From: Candidatus Iainarchaeum sp.
GTDB taxonomy: Archaea > Iainarchaeota > Iainarchaeia > Iainarchaeales > GCA-2688035
Direction: 5' to 3'
NCBI GenBank assembly: GCA_016931555.1
Contig: JAFGEM010000054.1
Span: forward strand, 1 to 8,057
Length of the DNA stretch: 8,057 nucleotides
Translations under genes and position numbers: made by a program
Shown: positions 1-6,446 of the stretch, piece after piece
How positions within the stretch are numbered: the stretch's first letter is position 1
How the letters are laid out: each line of letters opens with the position of its first letter
The notes under the pieces: generated by a model
The model's database searches: none
Told to the model about the DNA's origin: nothing
Seen by the model: only the letters and a program-made list of their open reading frames with translations

Positions 1-1
1 A

Positions 2-331
2 GAGGAGACAAAGAAAAATGATTCTGAACTTTTGGTTGTAATGATTCCTTTCATGTATCAGGTTGACGACACAAAATTTGAGAGCTTTGAAAAGGGGCTT
101 TCCGAGCGCAGGCAGGCAATGGTTGTGCGTGATCTGCCCCAGCAACAAATGAGGGGTGTTTTTTCAAATTTGGGAATAAGATATCTTGACATGCTTCCGG
201 ATTTCATGGAAAAAAATCATGACAATGATTTTTATCATGGCGAGCAGGATTCGCATTGGAATGCCGCAGGCAATGAGCTTGCCGCAGAAATACTTTCGGG
301 CGAGATTTTGCGTTTGGCGGTGGCTGGGTGA
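2..331 (+). CDS. SGNH/AlgX-type hydrolase or acyltransferase, C-terminal part (5' truncated)
   Basis: The reading frame is open from the left edge, so this is the last 109 codons of a longer protein. A TTG at 32 and an ATG at 44 lie inside the frame but are not convincing starts. The fragment begins in a hydrophobic strand (LLVVMIPF) and ends with DSHWNAAG at about 252-275. This is the D-x-x-H block that supplies the catalytic Asp and His of SGNH hydrolases, and the HWN..G form is typical of AlgX/DltD-like O-acetyltransferases and of SGNH proteins in polysaccharide loci. The nucleophile Ser block would lie upstream of the window. The stop overlaps the GT4 start by four bases, so the two genes are probably cotranslated. 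The likely role is adding or removing acyl groups on a surface glycan. The family call is fairly sure; the substrate is unknown. Confidence 0.72.
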   Translation, partial: EETKKNDSELLVVMIPFMYQVDDTKFESFEKGLSERRQAMVVRDLPQQQMRGVFSNLGIRYLDMLPDFMEKNHDNDFYHGEQDSHWNAAGNELAAEILSGEILRLAVAG

Positions 332-1470
332 AGATTTTTTTTATTACCCACACCTACTCTCTGCGTGGTGTTGGCGGGGGAGAGGCTTTCTGCAATGACT
401 TTTTGCGGGAACTTGCAGGGCGCGGTCACAAAATATGTGTTTTTACAACGAAGACTGACGATTTTTCACGCGAGGAAAAGGAGCTTGGAATAGAGGTGCA
501 CCATGCCCCGAGTTTTGGGCATCACGCATTCCACAAATTCGAATACCTGTTGTATGCGGGCATGGCTGAAAAGGCTGCCGCACGTTTCCAGCCTGACATT
601 ATTCACGCGCAGAATGACGCGTTTCCCGCGCTCATCGGCTCCCGCGTCAAAGAGCGTGTTAAAAAGCCGCTTGTTGCAAGCGTGGAATATTTGAGCGACA
701 AGTCAGTCTCCCTGAATTTGAAAATTGTTTTCTGGTTTAACAGATTTTTTCTCCCCCGCATAAATTTTGATAAGCTTGTTTCATGGAGCAAATTTGTTGT
801 TGAGAATTACCTTGTTCCTTGGGGGATTCCAAAGAAAAAAATTGTTTTGATTCCCGGTGCAGTGGACGTTTCCCAATACCTCAAATCGGCAAAGCCCCAT
901 CCAAAGCTAAAAAAATTTGGTTCAAATCTGATTGTTTCCGCAAAGCCCCTGCACACTACAAATGCCATGGGCATAGAACAGACAATCAGGGCAATGAAAA
1001 TTGTTTCAGCAAAATACCCTGTTTGGAAATTCGTGATTGTGGGCGCCGGTGAGAAGGGAGCCTGGCTGGAGGGCCTTGTGAAAAAGCTTGGGTTGGAGAA
1101 TAATGTTGTTTTCGCTGGCCTTATTCCCGCTTCAGAGATTCCAAGCGTTTATGCTGCAGCGGATATTGTTGTCCATAGTTTTGCATTCAAAGCCACTACT
1201 TCAATTGCGCTTATTGAGAGTATGGCTGCCCAAAAGGCAATTGTTGCAACTGATTTTGGCGAGGTAGCGAACACTGTTGGAAATACTGCTGTCCTTGCAA
1301 AGCCTAACAATCCCGAGAGTATTGCCCGGGGCATTATAAGATTGATTGAGAATCCCGCTTTGCGAAAAGATTTGGGTGCAAAAGCAAGGAAGCGCGCAGT
1401 TGAAAAATTTTCAATAAAAGCAATTGTTGACGAATTCGAGAATTTGTACTGTGAACTGGCTAAAAAATAA
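328..1470 (+). CDS. GT4 family glycosyltransferase (GT-B fold)
   Basis: This is a complete 380-residue protein, a normal length for GT4. It starts at GTG 328, inside the overlap with the preceding stop, with GGTGG at 319-323 as a weak ribosome site. The N-terminal Rossmann half opens with MKIFFITHTYSLRGVGGGEA, the glycine-rich acceptor-side loop of GT4 enzymes, and runs to about residue 180. The C-terminal nucleotide-sugar half covers about 195-375, with strands at FVIVGAG (235-241) and VVFAGLI (260-266), then IESMAAQKAIVATDFGE (296-312). E297 matches the second Glu of the family's E-x7-E motif, but the first position is Ala289. No signal peptide or membrane segment is evident, so it probably acts on the cytoplasmic face, moving a sugar from an NDP donor to a lipid-linked glycan. 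The specific sugar cannot be read from the sequence. Confidence 0.9.
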   Translation: MKIFFITHTYSLRGVGGGEAFCNDFLRELAGRGHKICVFTTKTDDFSREEKELGIEVHHAPSFGHHAFHKFEYLLYAGMAEKAAARFQPDIIHAQNDAFPALIGSRVKERVKKPLVASVEYLSDKSVSLNLKIVFWFNRFFLPRINFDKLVSWSKFVVENYLVPWGIPKKKIVLIPGAVDVSQYLKSAKPHPKLKKFGSNLIVSAKPLHTTNAMGIEQTIRAMKIVSAKYPVWKFVIVGAGEKGAWLEGLVKKLGLENNVVFAGLIPASEIPSVYAAADIVVHSFAFKATTSIALIESMAAQKAIVATDFGEVANTVGNTAVLAKPNNPESIARGIIRLIENPALRKDLGAKARKRAVEKFSIKAIVDEFENLYCELAKK

Positions 1471-1512
1471 TTCTATTTCTTTTGGATTTTGAATTCACTG
1501 CAGTTTTTTTAT
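1459..1512. terminator. Convergent T-rich termination zone
   Basis: Only 24 bases separate the GT4 stop from the HD-gene stop on the other strand. Reading rightward, TTCTATTTCTTTTGGATTTT follows the GT4 stop, and a T7 run at about 1504-1510 lies inside the last codons of the HD gene. Reading leftward, a T6 run falls in the last GT4 codons (complement of the A-run at about 1462-1467). Archaeal intrinsic termination uses T-runs without a strong hairpin, so each gene may terminate inside its neighbour's end. This is an inference from base composition alone. Confidence 0.35.
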
Positions 1513-2241
1513 TCTCAGCCTTTTCATTGAAGCAGCAATTATTTCATTAACTTTAGGGTCAATTGCTTTTTCAACTTCCGGCAAAAAGCTTTTTGGATTG
1601 TGTTTCATTTGCCCTCTGACAATTGCATCGGGGTCTAATCCAATTTGCCTGAGTTCATTTTCAAACCGCACTACTGCCTGTCGTTCTCTTGTGAGCGCAT
1701 CGACTCTTTCTGGATACGCTTGCCTCTGGCTAACAAGAAGCTTGTAGGCTGTTTCTGAGGGAACAATTCCATTTACAAAAGTGCTTCCAACTTTAACTCC
1801 ACGGCAAATGTTATCGCCCCATGCAACAATCTTTTTCTCAAGAGGCCAGTGCCTGTAATTGCGCAGTGTCCAGGATTCTCCAGTTCCAATAACAGAAGCA
1901 ACTGCAGGCGCACCTCTCCTTGCCCAAATAGATTGCGCTTCCTTATCCTGCTCAGTAAAGTCGCGCCTTGAGTCATGTGCCAAAGAAGCTTGATTTACAA
2001 GCCCTCTGTCTACTTTGACTCCATGTGCTTGTAATGCTTTTGCAACACTGTTTCCAAGGCGTTTTACAAATTCACTATGCACTCTCACAGGTGCAAATCC
2101 GGGGGAACGTTTAGCCAAATCTTTTAATTCGCGCCTTATTCTTCGTTGGGTATGCGAAACTTTGCCTCGCGCACCATAGCCTGCATTCTCAAGCTTTGTT
2201 CTTCCTTTTTCAATTTCTCTTTTGATTGGTTTTGCCGGCAT
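1495..2241 (-). CDS. Divergent HD-domain protein, putative metal-dependent phosphohydrolase
   Basis: This 248-residue protein starts at ATG 2241; a TTG directly before it would add one residue. Residues 1-48 are rich in Lys and Arg. The HD fold appears to span about 50-150. H55 (HSEFVKRLGNSVAKAL) matches the first HD histidine, and ASLAHDSRR (85-93) gives the H89-D90 pair that names the family. LEKKIVAWGDN (134-144) matches the last helix, with D143 as the final metal ligand. The extra histidines between the HD pair and D143 that bind a second metal in HD-GYP-like enzymes are not evident. Residues 155-248 are mostly helical and charged, and I do not recognise them. The gene converges on GT4 and follows the methyltransferase, but has its own promoter. 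The HD family is likely; the substrate (nucleotide, phosphoester or RNA) is unknown. Confidence 0.7.
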   Translation of the reverse strand: MPAKPIKREIEKGRTKLENAGYGARGKVSHTQRRIRRELKDLAKRSPGFAPVRVHSEFVKRLGNSVAKALQAHGVKVDRGLVNQASLAHDSRRDFTEQDKEAQSIWARRGAPAVASVIGTGESWTLRNYRHWPLEKKIVAWGDNICRGVKVGSTFVNGIVPSETAYKLLVSQRQAYPERVDALTRERQAVVRFENELRQIGLDPDAIVRGQMKHNPKSFLPEVEKAIDPKVNEIIAASMKRLRIKKLQ

Positions 2242-2260
2242 CAATAGAAATAGTGTTCTA

Positions 2261-2274
2261 CCCTATATATATTT
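2261..2274 (-). promoter_or_regulatory. TATA box for the HD-domain gene (leaderless)
   Basis: On the minus strand the sequence reads AAATATATATAGGG, centred about 27 nt before ATG 2241. With archaeal initiation roughly 25-27 nt after the TATA centre, the transcript would begin at or next to the start codon, and no Shine-Dalgarno site is present. The box sits in the 40-bp gap after the methyltransferase stop, so the HD gene is probably transcribed separately from the operon upstream of it. Confidence 0.6.
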
Positions 2275-2284
2275 CTGGTGTCTT

Positions 2285-3076
2285 CTAATTCTTTTTTGCT
2301 ACAAAAACCATGTCCCAGCTGCAGCTTATCCATGTTTTTGGCAGAATCCAGTCCAAAAACTGCAAAAACAGGAACAATGGTTTGTTGTTGTCAAGCCAGG
2401 CTCCGCCATATGTTATTGTCCCGCGCAGTTTTTTTTCCACTAAAAAGCCCGCATTTTCAAGCATTTGCTCGAGCTTTTTTGCATTCAGCAAGTCAGTGTG
2501 TTGCAAATCAGTCCAATCTTGGGGCAAGCGTTCTTCCCTTATCTGGGCAGCCATTTTTTCTTTGGCTCTTCCAAAACCGAGTTTGTAAAAAATGCGCTTT
2601 GGAAGATACCTGTCATTCGGTGTTGTCAAAATTAATGTGCCGCCTTTTTTCAAAGCTTGATTTGTTTTTTCCAAAAACTTTTTTCCATCCAAATGCTCTA
2701 TTACCTCTGATGAGAGCACTAAATCAAATTCTCCCTTGAAATTGTGCTTAAACACATTTGTTGGGACAAAAGTGCAATTTTTTATTCCGCGGATTTTTGC
2801 AAACTTGTTTGCAGCATTAGTGCGTTCCGCTTCTTTTTCAAAACCAAAATATTTTATCGCGGGTTTTCTCAGGGCATTGTTAATCATAAAAATGTCGTTT
2901 CCCCAACCGCACCCAAAATCCGCAATCGCGGCTTGGGTTTTTTCTTTCAAAGCAGTTTTGATTTCGTTTAGAACTGTTTTTTTCATTCTCTTCCATGAGA
3001 TTGCCTCGCTGACACTTGTTATCTTGTAAAAATCCGTGAGAATGCTGCTGTTTTTGCTTTTTTTTGCCGGTTCCAT
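2285..3076 (-). CDS. Class I SAM-dependent methyltransferase
   Basis: The preferred start is ATG 3076 (263 residues), because AGTGAT lies six bases before it. The frame stays open to a GTG at 3130, which would add 18 Lys/Ser-rich residues and overlap the upstream glycosyltransferase by 35 bases. Motif I is DFGCGWGND (53-61), the SAM-binding glycine loop. FGFEKE (78-82) carries acidic E80, which should hold the ribose hydroxyls. FDLVLSSEVIEHLD (117-130) is the post-motif strand of UbiG/Methyltransf_11-type enzymes, and LKKGGTLILTTPN (142-154) is motif III. The C-terminal end (about 234-255) is hydrophobic and may touch the membrane or a lipid-linked substrate. As last gene of a run with glycosyltransferase and carbamoyltransferase, it may O-methylate a glycan. 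The fold is certain; the acceptor is inferred. Confidence 0.88.
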   Translation of the reverse strand: MEPAKKSKNSSILTDFYKITSVSEAISWKRMKKTVLNEIKTALKEKTQAAIADFGCGWGNDIFMINNALRKPAIKYFGFEKEAERTNAANKFAKIRGIKNCTFVPTNVFKHNFKGEFDLVLSSEVIEHLDGKKFLEKTNQALKKGGTLILTTPNDRYLPKRIFYKLGFGRAKEKMAAQIREERLPQDWTDLQHTDLLNAKKLEQMLENAGFLVEKKLRGTITYGGAWLDNNKPLFLFLQFLDWILPKTWISCSWDMVFVAKKN

Positions 3077-3082
3077 TTTTTT

Positions 3083-3088
3083 ATCACT
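3083..3088 (-). promoter_or_regulatory. Ribosome-binding site of the methyltransferase
   Basis: The minus strand reads AGTGAT, one mismatch from the archaeal GGTGAT core, six bases before ATG 3076. It favours this start over the upstream GTG at 3130, which would place the site inside the coding region. Confidence 0.45.
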
Positions 3089-3095
3089 ATTTTTT

Positions 3096-3950
3096 TCAGA
3101 AGAGTTTTGCACTCCTCTTTTTTCTTTCACGCATTATTGTCCCCAAATTTTTTATGTTGTTCCAATATGCTTGGAGAAGCCAGACAGCCTCCCCGCGTTT
3201 TAGGCCATTGACAAAAATCAATCCGAGTCCTGGGACATGCCTCATGAATTCAGGCAGTGTGAGATTGAAAAGCATTGCCTTCAGGCGGTTGGTGTTCATT
3301 AAAATAAACTGTTTTTTTCTGCCTGCCTGTTTTGTAGTGTCATGGCTTCCAAAGTGGATAATAATGCTCTTGTCTGTCTCCATTATTTTAAATCCCGAGT
3401 TCCTTGCGCGATAGCACCAGTCTGTTTCCTCCCCATAAATCGGTGAAAAGTGTTCTGCGTCAAGCACACCGATTTTTTTTACGGCTTTTTTCCGCATTAG
3501 CATTGCGCCGCCGCAGGTTGTCATGCGCTCCCTGTCCGGCAATAATTGGTAGTTGTTTGTTTCCCACATTGGCTTGTCAATTATCTTTGCACCTATTGCT
3601 GCTGCGCTCGGGTATTTTTCCGCTGCCTTTAAAAGGTTTTCAAGCCAGTTTTCCGTTACAAGAGTGTCATTGTTCAGCATGAAAAAAAATTCGCCGTTCG
3701 ACTCTTTAAAGCCTTGGTTGTTTCCCGTGCTAAAGCCCAAATTCTCCTTGTTCAATACGAGCTTGTGAAGGAAACCCTGCTGCTTCATTCTTTGGAGCAT
3801 TGGCACACTTCCATCCTTGCTTCCATTGTCTATCACAATTACTTCATAGTGGCCTTTTGGAGTAAATTTTTTTATTGATTGAAGACAGTCGTGTATGTAA
3901 TGCTTTCCGTTCCAATTCAGAACTATTATGGAAACAAATGGTTTTTTCAA
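3096..3950 (-). CDS. GT2 family glycosyltransferase (rhamnosyltransferase-like, WbbL type)
   Basis: This complete 284-residue GT-A enzyme starts at TTG 3950, fixed by AGGTGA six bases upstream and by the family N-terminus VSIIVLNWNG (6-15). VIVIDNGSKDGS (37-48) binds the nucleotide. MLNNDT (91-96) is the DXD-equivalent metal site, with D95. GGAMLMRKKA (147-156) followed by IYGEETDWCYRAR (171-183) is the ED-Y block carrying the likely base, as in rhamnosyl- and mycolyl-arabinogalactan-type GT2 enzymes. H199 and H203 follow (IIHFGSHDT). No multi-pass membrane domain is present, only a moderately hydrophobic amphipathic tail (about 225-265). It lies 55 bases after the carbamoyltransferase on the same strand. 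It probably adds a sugar, possibly a deoxyhexose, to a growing surface glycan; donor and acceptor are not certain. Confidence 0.9.
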   Translation of the reverse strand: MKKPFVSIIVLNWNGKHYIHDCLQSIKKFTPKGHYEVIVIDNGSKDGSVPMLQRMKQQGFLHKLVLNKENLGFSTGNNQGFKESNGEFFFMLNNDTLVTENWLENLLKAAEKYPSAAAIGAKIIDKPMWETNNYQLLPDRERMTTCGGAMLMRKKAVKKIGVLDAEHFSPIYGEETDWCYRARNSGFKIMETDKSIIIHFGSHDTTKQAGRKKQFILMNTNRLKAMLFNLTLPEFMRHVPGLGLIFVNGLKRGEAVWLLQAYWNNIKNLGTIMRERKKRSAKLF

Positions 3951-3956
3951 TTTGGT

Positions 3957-3962
3957 TCACCT
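3957..3962 (-). promoter_or_regulatory. Shine-Dalgarno site that fixes the TTG start of the GT2 gene
   Basis: The minus strand reads AGGTGA, then six bases, then TTG 3950. AGGTGA is an exact part of the archaeal AGGAGGTGATC complement of the 16S rRNA tail. An AT-rich stretch further upstream (TTTATTAATAT on the minus strand, about 3981-3993) could be an internal promoter, but this is weak. Confidence 0.65.
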
Positions 3963-4005
3963 GAAATAAAAATAATTGACATATTAATAAAATCTTTCTT
4001 CTGGC

Positions 4006-5748
4006 TTAGTCTATAGCAATTTTTTCAGAATCCCAAATGTCTTTGGGGTTGTCCCTGCGTCTCACCAAATAACTGCCCATTACGAGACAGTCGATTCCGG
4101 TACCCATTACGCACTTGTATGCGTCATGCGGAGTGCATACAATGGGTTCCCCCCTAATGTTAAAGGAGGTGTTAATCAGTATCGGGACTCTGCTGTGCTT
4201 TTCAAATTCCTTAATCAAATCGTAATACAGGGGGTTTTGCTTTCTGTTTATGACTTGGAGCCTTCCAGTGCCGTCAACATGCGTTACTGCGGGAATTATT
4301 TTTTGCTTTTGTTTTTTTATCGGATAAACCATGAGCATGTAATAAGCTGGTTCCGGGAGCGGCAAATCGCATTCAAAAAACCTGTTTGTGTCTTTCTCTG
4401 TTATAACGGGCGCAAAGGGCCTGAAGTGCTCCCTGTGCTTTACCTTCTGGTTCAAAACGTCTTTCATGTTTGGATTGCAGGCATTGCTCAATATGCTTCT
4501 GTTTCCCAATGCTCTGGGGCCCCATTCCATGTTCCCCTGAAACCATGCCACTATTTCATTGTCAAAAATCATTTTTGCTGTTTTTTTCAGCAAATCGCCT
4601 CTGCTTTTGAACTTGGAGTATTTAATTTTGTTTTGATTCAGGTATGCTTCTATTTCCCTGTCTGAATATTCTGGGCCCAAAAAGCAGTGCTCGAATTTCT
4701 GCCTTTCTGGTTTTTTTGCTTTTGCATGGTATGCATAGAGTGCTGCACCCATTGATGCGCCTGCGTCGCCTGCCGAGGGTTGTATCCAAATTTTTTTGAA
4801 TTTTGTGTTTTTCAGGATTTTGCCGTTTGCAAGGCTGTTTAATGCCACTCCCCCTGCCATGCACAAATTTTTCTGTCCTGTTGTGCTTTGGAGGTGGTTT
4901 GCCATCTTGTATACTGCTTCCTCTGTTATTTTCTGCAGCGATGCTGCAATGTCCTTGTATCTCTGGTCCATGTTTTTGCTTTCTTTCTCCCTTGCGGGCC
5001 CAAAGAGCTCAACAAATTTTTTGCTCGGCATGCTCATTTTTTTGTGGTATTCAAAATAATCCATGTCCAGCTGATAACTTCCGTCTTCCTTAATATCGAT
5101 TATTTGCTTGAATTTGTCGTAATACCTTGGTTTGCCAAACGCGCTTAGTCCCATTACCTTGTATTCTGAATTATTCACTGTAAACCCGAGATATGCAGTG
5201 ACAGTGCTGTACAGCAAGCCTATTGAATGGGGAAAATTTATTTCTTTGAGTATTTTTATGCTGTTTCCTTTTCCTGTTCCCAGCGTTGTAGTAGCCCATT
5301 CTCCAACTCCGTCTATGGTAAGGATTGCAGCTTCTTTGAAAGGCGAGCATAGAAAACACGAGGCCGCGTGCGATAAATGATGTTCCATGAAAAGAATTTC
5401 TCCTTTAAACCCCAAGTCATTTATTTTGCTTGGCACTACAAGCCGTTCAGTGAGCCAGGGAGGCATTGATTTCATAAACGCTTTTATGGAAAACGGCCAG
5501 GTTTGTATAAACTGAAAAAGCAGCCTTTCAAATTTTAGGAATGGTTTTTCGTAAAATGCGACATAGTCTATTTTCCCCATGCTTGTTTTTCCAGCTTTCA
5601 AACAGTAAGCTATCGCGTGCTCTGGAAAATCCAGATCGTGTTTTTTTCTTGAAAATCTCTCTTCATGTGCCGCTGCAATTATTTTTCCGTCGCGCAAAAG
5701 GCAGGCTGCGGAGTCATGGTAGTAACAAGAAATGCCGAGTATATCCAT
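4006..5748 (-). CDS. O-carbamoyltransferase, NodU/CmcH/TobZ/SxtI family
   Basis: This complete 580-residue enzyme has the usual family length. Start ATG 5748 gives MDILGISCYYHDSAA, the standard N-terminus; a GTG at 5757 is also in frame but overlaps the SxtJ stop. The Kae1-like domain spans about 1-350. It has H11-D12, EERFSRKKHD (29-38), and a metal site made by H123 and H127 (EHHLSHA) with D328 (SAGDAGASMG), matching the His-His-Asp set known in TobZ. MAGGVALNS (297-305) is also typical. The YrdC-like C-terminal domain follows, with WGPRALGNRSI (409-419), HREHFRPFAP (438-447) and NTSFNIRGEPIV (526-537), which bind carbamoyl phosphate and ATP. Such enzymes form carbamoyl-adenylate and carbamoylate a hydroxyl. 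No key residue looks lost. The partner SxtJ gene ends eight bases upstream, implying coupled translation. The substrate is probably a sugar hydroxyl of a glycan. Confidence 0.96.
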   Translation of the reverse strand: MDILGISCYYHDSAACLLRDGKIIAAAHEERFSRKKHDLDFPEHAIAYCLKAGKTSMGKIDYVAFYEKPFLKFERLLFQFIQTWPFSIKAFMKSMPPWLTERLVVPSKINDLGFKGEILFMEHHLSHAASCFLCSPFKEAAILTIDGVGEWATTTLGTGKGNSIKILKEINFPHSIGLLYSTVTAYLGFTVNNSEYKVMGLSAFGKPRYYDKFKQIIDIKEDGSYQLDMDYFEYHKKMSMPSKKFVELFGPAREKESKNMDQRYKDIAASLQKITEEAVYKMANHLQSTTGQKNLCMAGGVALNSLANGKILKNTKFKKIWIQPSAGDAGASMGAALYAYHAKAKKPERQKFEHCFLGPEYSDREIEAYLNQNKIKYSKFKSRGDLLKKTAKMIFDNEIVAWFQGNMEWGPRALGNRSILSNACNPNMKDVLNQKVKHREHFRPFAPVITEKDTNRFFECDLPLPEPAYYMLMVYPIKKQKQKIIPAVTHVDGTGRLQVINRKQNPLYYDLIKEFEKHSRVPILINTSFNIRGEPIVCTPHDAYKCVMGTGIDCLVMGSYLVRRRDNPKDIWDSEKIAID

Positions 5749-5756
5749 TTTCACCA

Positions 5757-6188
5757 CTAGAACTGGTTTTTAAAATATTCCGGGTCTTCAGAAGATTTTT
5801 TTGCAAGCCAAAAGCTTGTGTTCGAGGCTTTTTTCAACTGCAAAAATTTTTTTCCAAAGATTTTTGAAATTGCAAAAACAAAGCCCACTGCAAGACTGTA
5901 AGTTAAAAAGAGACCAATAGTGAGAATGATGCTGTTCAGTTTTTTTGCAAAAAGCATTCCCCCTGCATGAATGCCCTCTGAAAATCTTTTTTCCCCGAGT
6001 GTTTTCAGAATTCTCGGCAAAACCAGATTTAGAATTAATGCAAGTGCCAATAGTTCTGCCAGCAAAACCAGGTTTTTGTGCCAAAAACCTGGGGTGAATA
6101 TTATGTTAAGAAAAACAAAAGAAAAAACAAAAACAGAGACCAAAAATCCTAAAGACTTTCCCAGAAAAAATCTAACATTCCAAACCAT
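5757..6188 (-). CDS. SxtJ-like small membrane protein
   Basis: This is a 143-residue protein from ATG 6188. Three hydrophobic segments are visible, at about 12-31, 39-59 and 86-108. A soluble tail follows, with SFWLAKKSSEDPEYFKNQF (125-143). That tail resembles the SxtJ family ending, an aromatic-Trp motif followed by DPE and a terminal RQF or NQF. SxtJ-family proteins are known mainly from their place directly beside NodU/CmcH-type carbamoyltransferases, in saxitoxin clusters and in many polysaccharide loci; their biochemical role is not established. Here the TAG stop lies eight bases before the carbamoyltransferase ATG, so the pair is almost certainly cotranslated. I infer a membrane anchor or partner for the carbamoyltransferase. 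The call rests on context, topology and the C-terminal motif. Confidence 0.78.
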   Translation of the reverse strand: MVWNVRFFLGKSLGFLVSVFVFSFVFLNIIFTPGFWHKNLVLLAELLALALILNLVLPRILKTLGEKRFSEGIHAGGMLFAKKLNSIILTIGLFLTYSLAVGFVFAISKIFGKKFLQLKKASNTSFWLAKKSSEDPEYFKNQF

Positions 6189-6204
6189 AATAAATCTAAC
6201 CTAT

Positions 6205-6241
6205 CTTAAATATTTTAAAGAGTTTGTATTTTTATACTCTT
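6205..6241. promoter_or_regulatory. Divergent promoter region between SxtJ-like and DUF5989 genes
   Basis: On the minus strand TTTAAAATA (about 6211-6219) is centred about 27 nt before the SxtJ ATG 6188, suggesting a leaderless transcript. A second box, GAGTATAAAAATA (about 6226-6238), would give a leader of about 20 nt. On the plus strand the near-palindrome CTTAAATATTTTAAAG (6205-6220) or TTTTTATACTC (6229-6239) could drive the DUF5989 gene. An inverted repeat, AAGAGT (6218-6223) and ACTCTT (6236-6241), lies across the boxes and may bind a regulator or be chance. Confidence 0.5.
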
Positions 6242-6271
6242 ATTGAAGTTAAAAATTCTGGAAGTGTTTTT

Positions 6272-6433
6272 TTGAAGGCTGCAGCATATCTTGTAAAAGA
6301 CATGGCGCGTTTTTTTTGGAAGCGCAGGGTCTGGTGGCTCTTGCCAATAATCCTATTTTTGGGGATTATAGCTGTTTTAGTGATTTTCGGGCAGAGCAGT
6401 GTTATAAGCCCTTTTGTTTACTCGCTTTTCTAA
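6272..6433 (+). CDS. DUF5989 / SxtK-like single-pass membrane protein
   Basis: This 53-residue protein is encoded opposite the SxtJ gene. I chose TTG 6272 because GGAAGTG (6260-6266) precedes it by five bases and the resulting length matches DUF5989 (about 50 residues). A TTG at 6224 would lie in the promoter, and ATG 6302 would give only 43 residues. The order is typical: a short amphipathic N-terminus, a basic-aromatic block WKRRVWWLLP (16-25), one membrane helix (about 22-40), and the ending QSSVISPFVYSLF, which matches the family pattern G/Q-S-x-V-x-PF-x-Y-x-LF. DUF5989 genes usually sit in line with carbamoyltransferase and SxtJ; here the gene is divergent. The function is unknown, presumably a small membrane partner of the carbamoylation module. 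The stop is 13 bases from the convergent GT2 stop. Confidence 0.8.
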   Translation: MKAAAYLVKDMARFFWKRRVWWLLPIILFLGIIAVLVIFGQSSVISPFVYSLF

Positions 6434-6446
6434 AATCTTGCCAAAA

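Noticed and set aside
2278..2739. A 153-codon open frame on the plus strand
   Set aside because: It is antisense to the methyltransferase C-terminal half and its Cys/Phe/Ser-rich product is typical of reverse reading of A-rich codons.
4126..4665. A 179-codon open frame on the plus strand
   Set aside because: It lies wholly inside the carbamoyltransferase gene on the other strand, whose motifs are intact, and its translation has no recognisable domain.
5541..5867. A 108-codon plus-strand frame crossing the SxtJ/carbamoyltransferase junction
   Set aside because: It runs antisense to two well-supported coupled genes and has no ribosome site or domain.
6224..6271. N-terminal extension of the DUF5989 protein from TTG 6224
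   Set aside because: The extra residues fall in the promoter and inverted-repeat region, exceed the family length, and the GGAAGTG site points to TTG 6272.
4006..6433. Reading the locus as a saxitoxin-like toxin cluster
   Set aside because: Only the carbamoylation module is shared; no SxtA-like polyketide, amidinotransferase or other toxin-core genes are visible, and the neighbours are glycosyltransferases.
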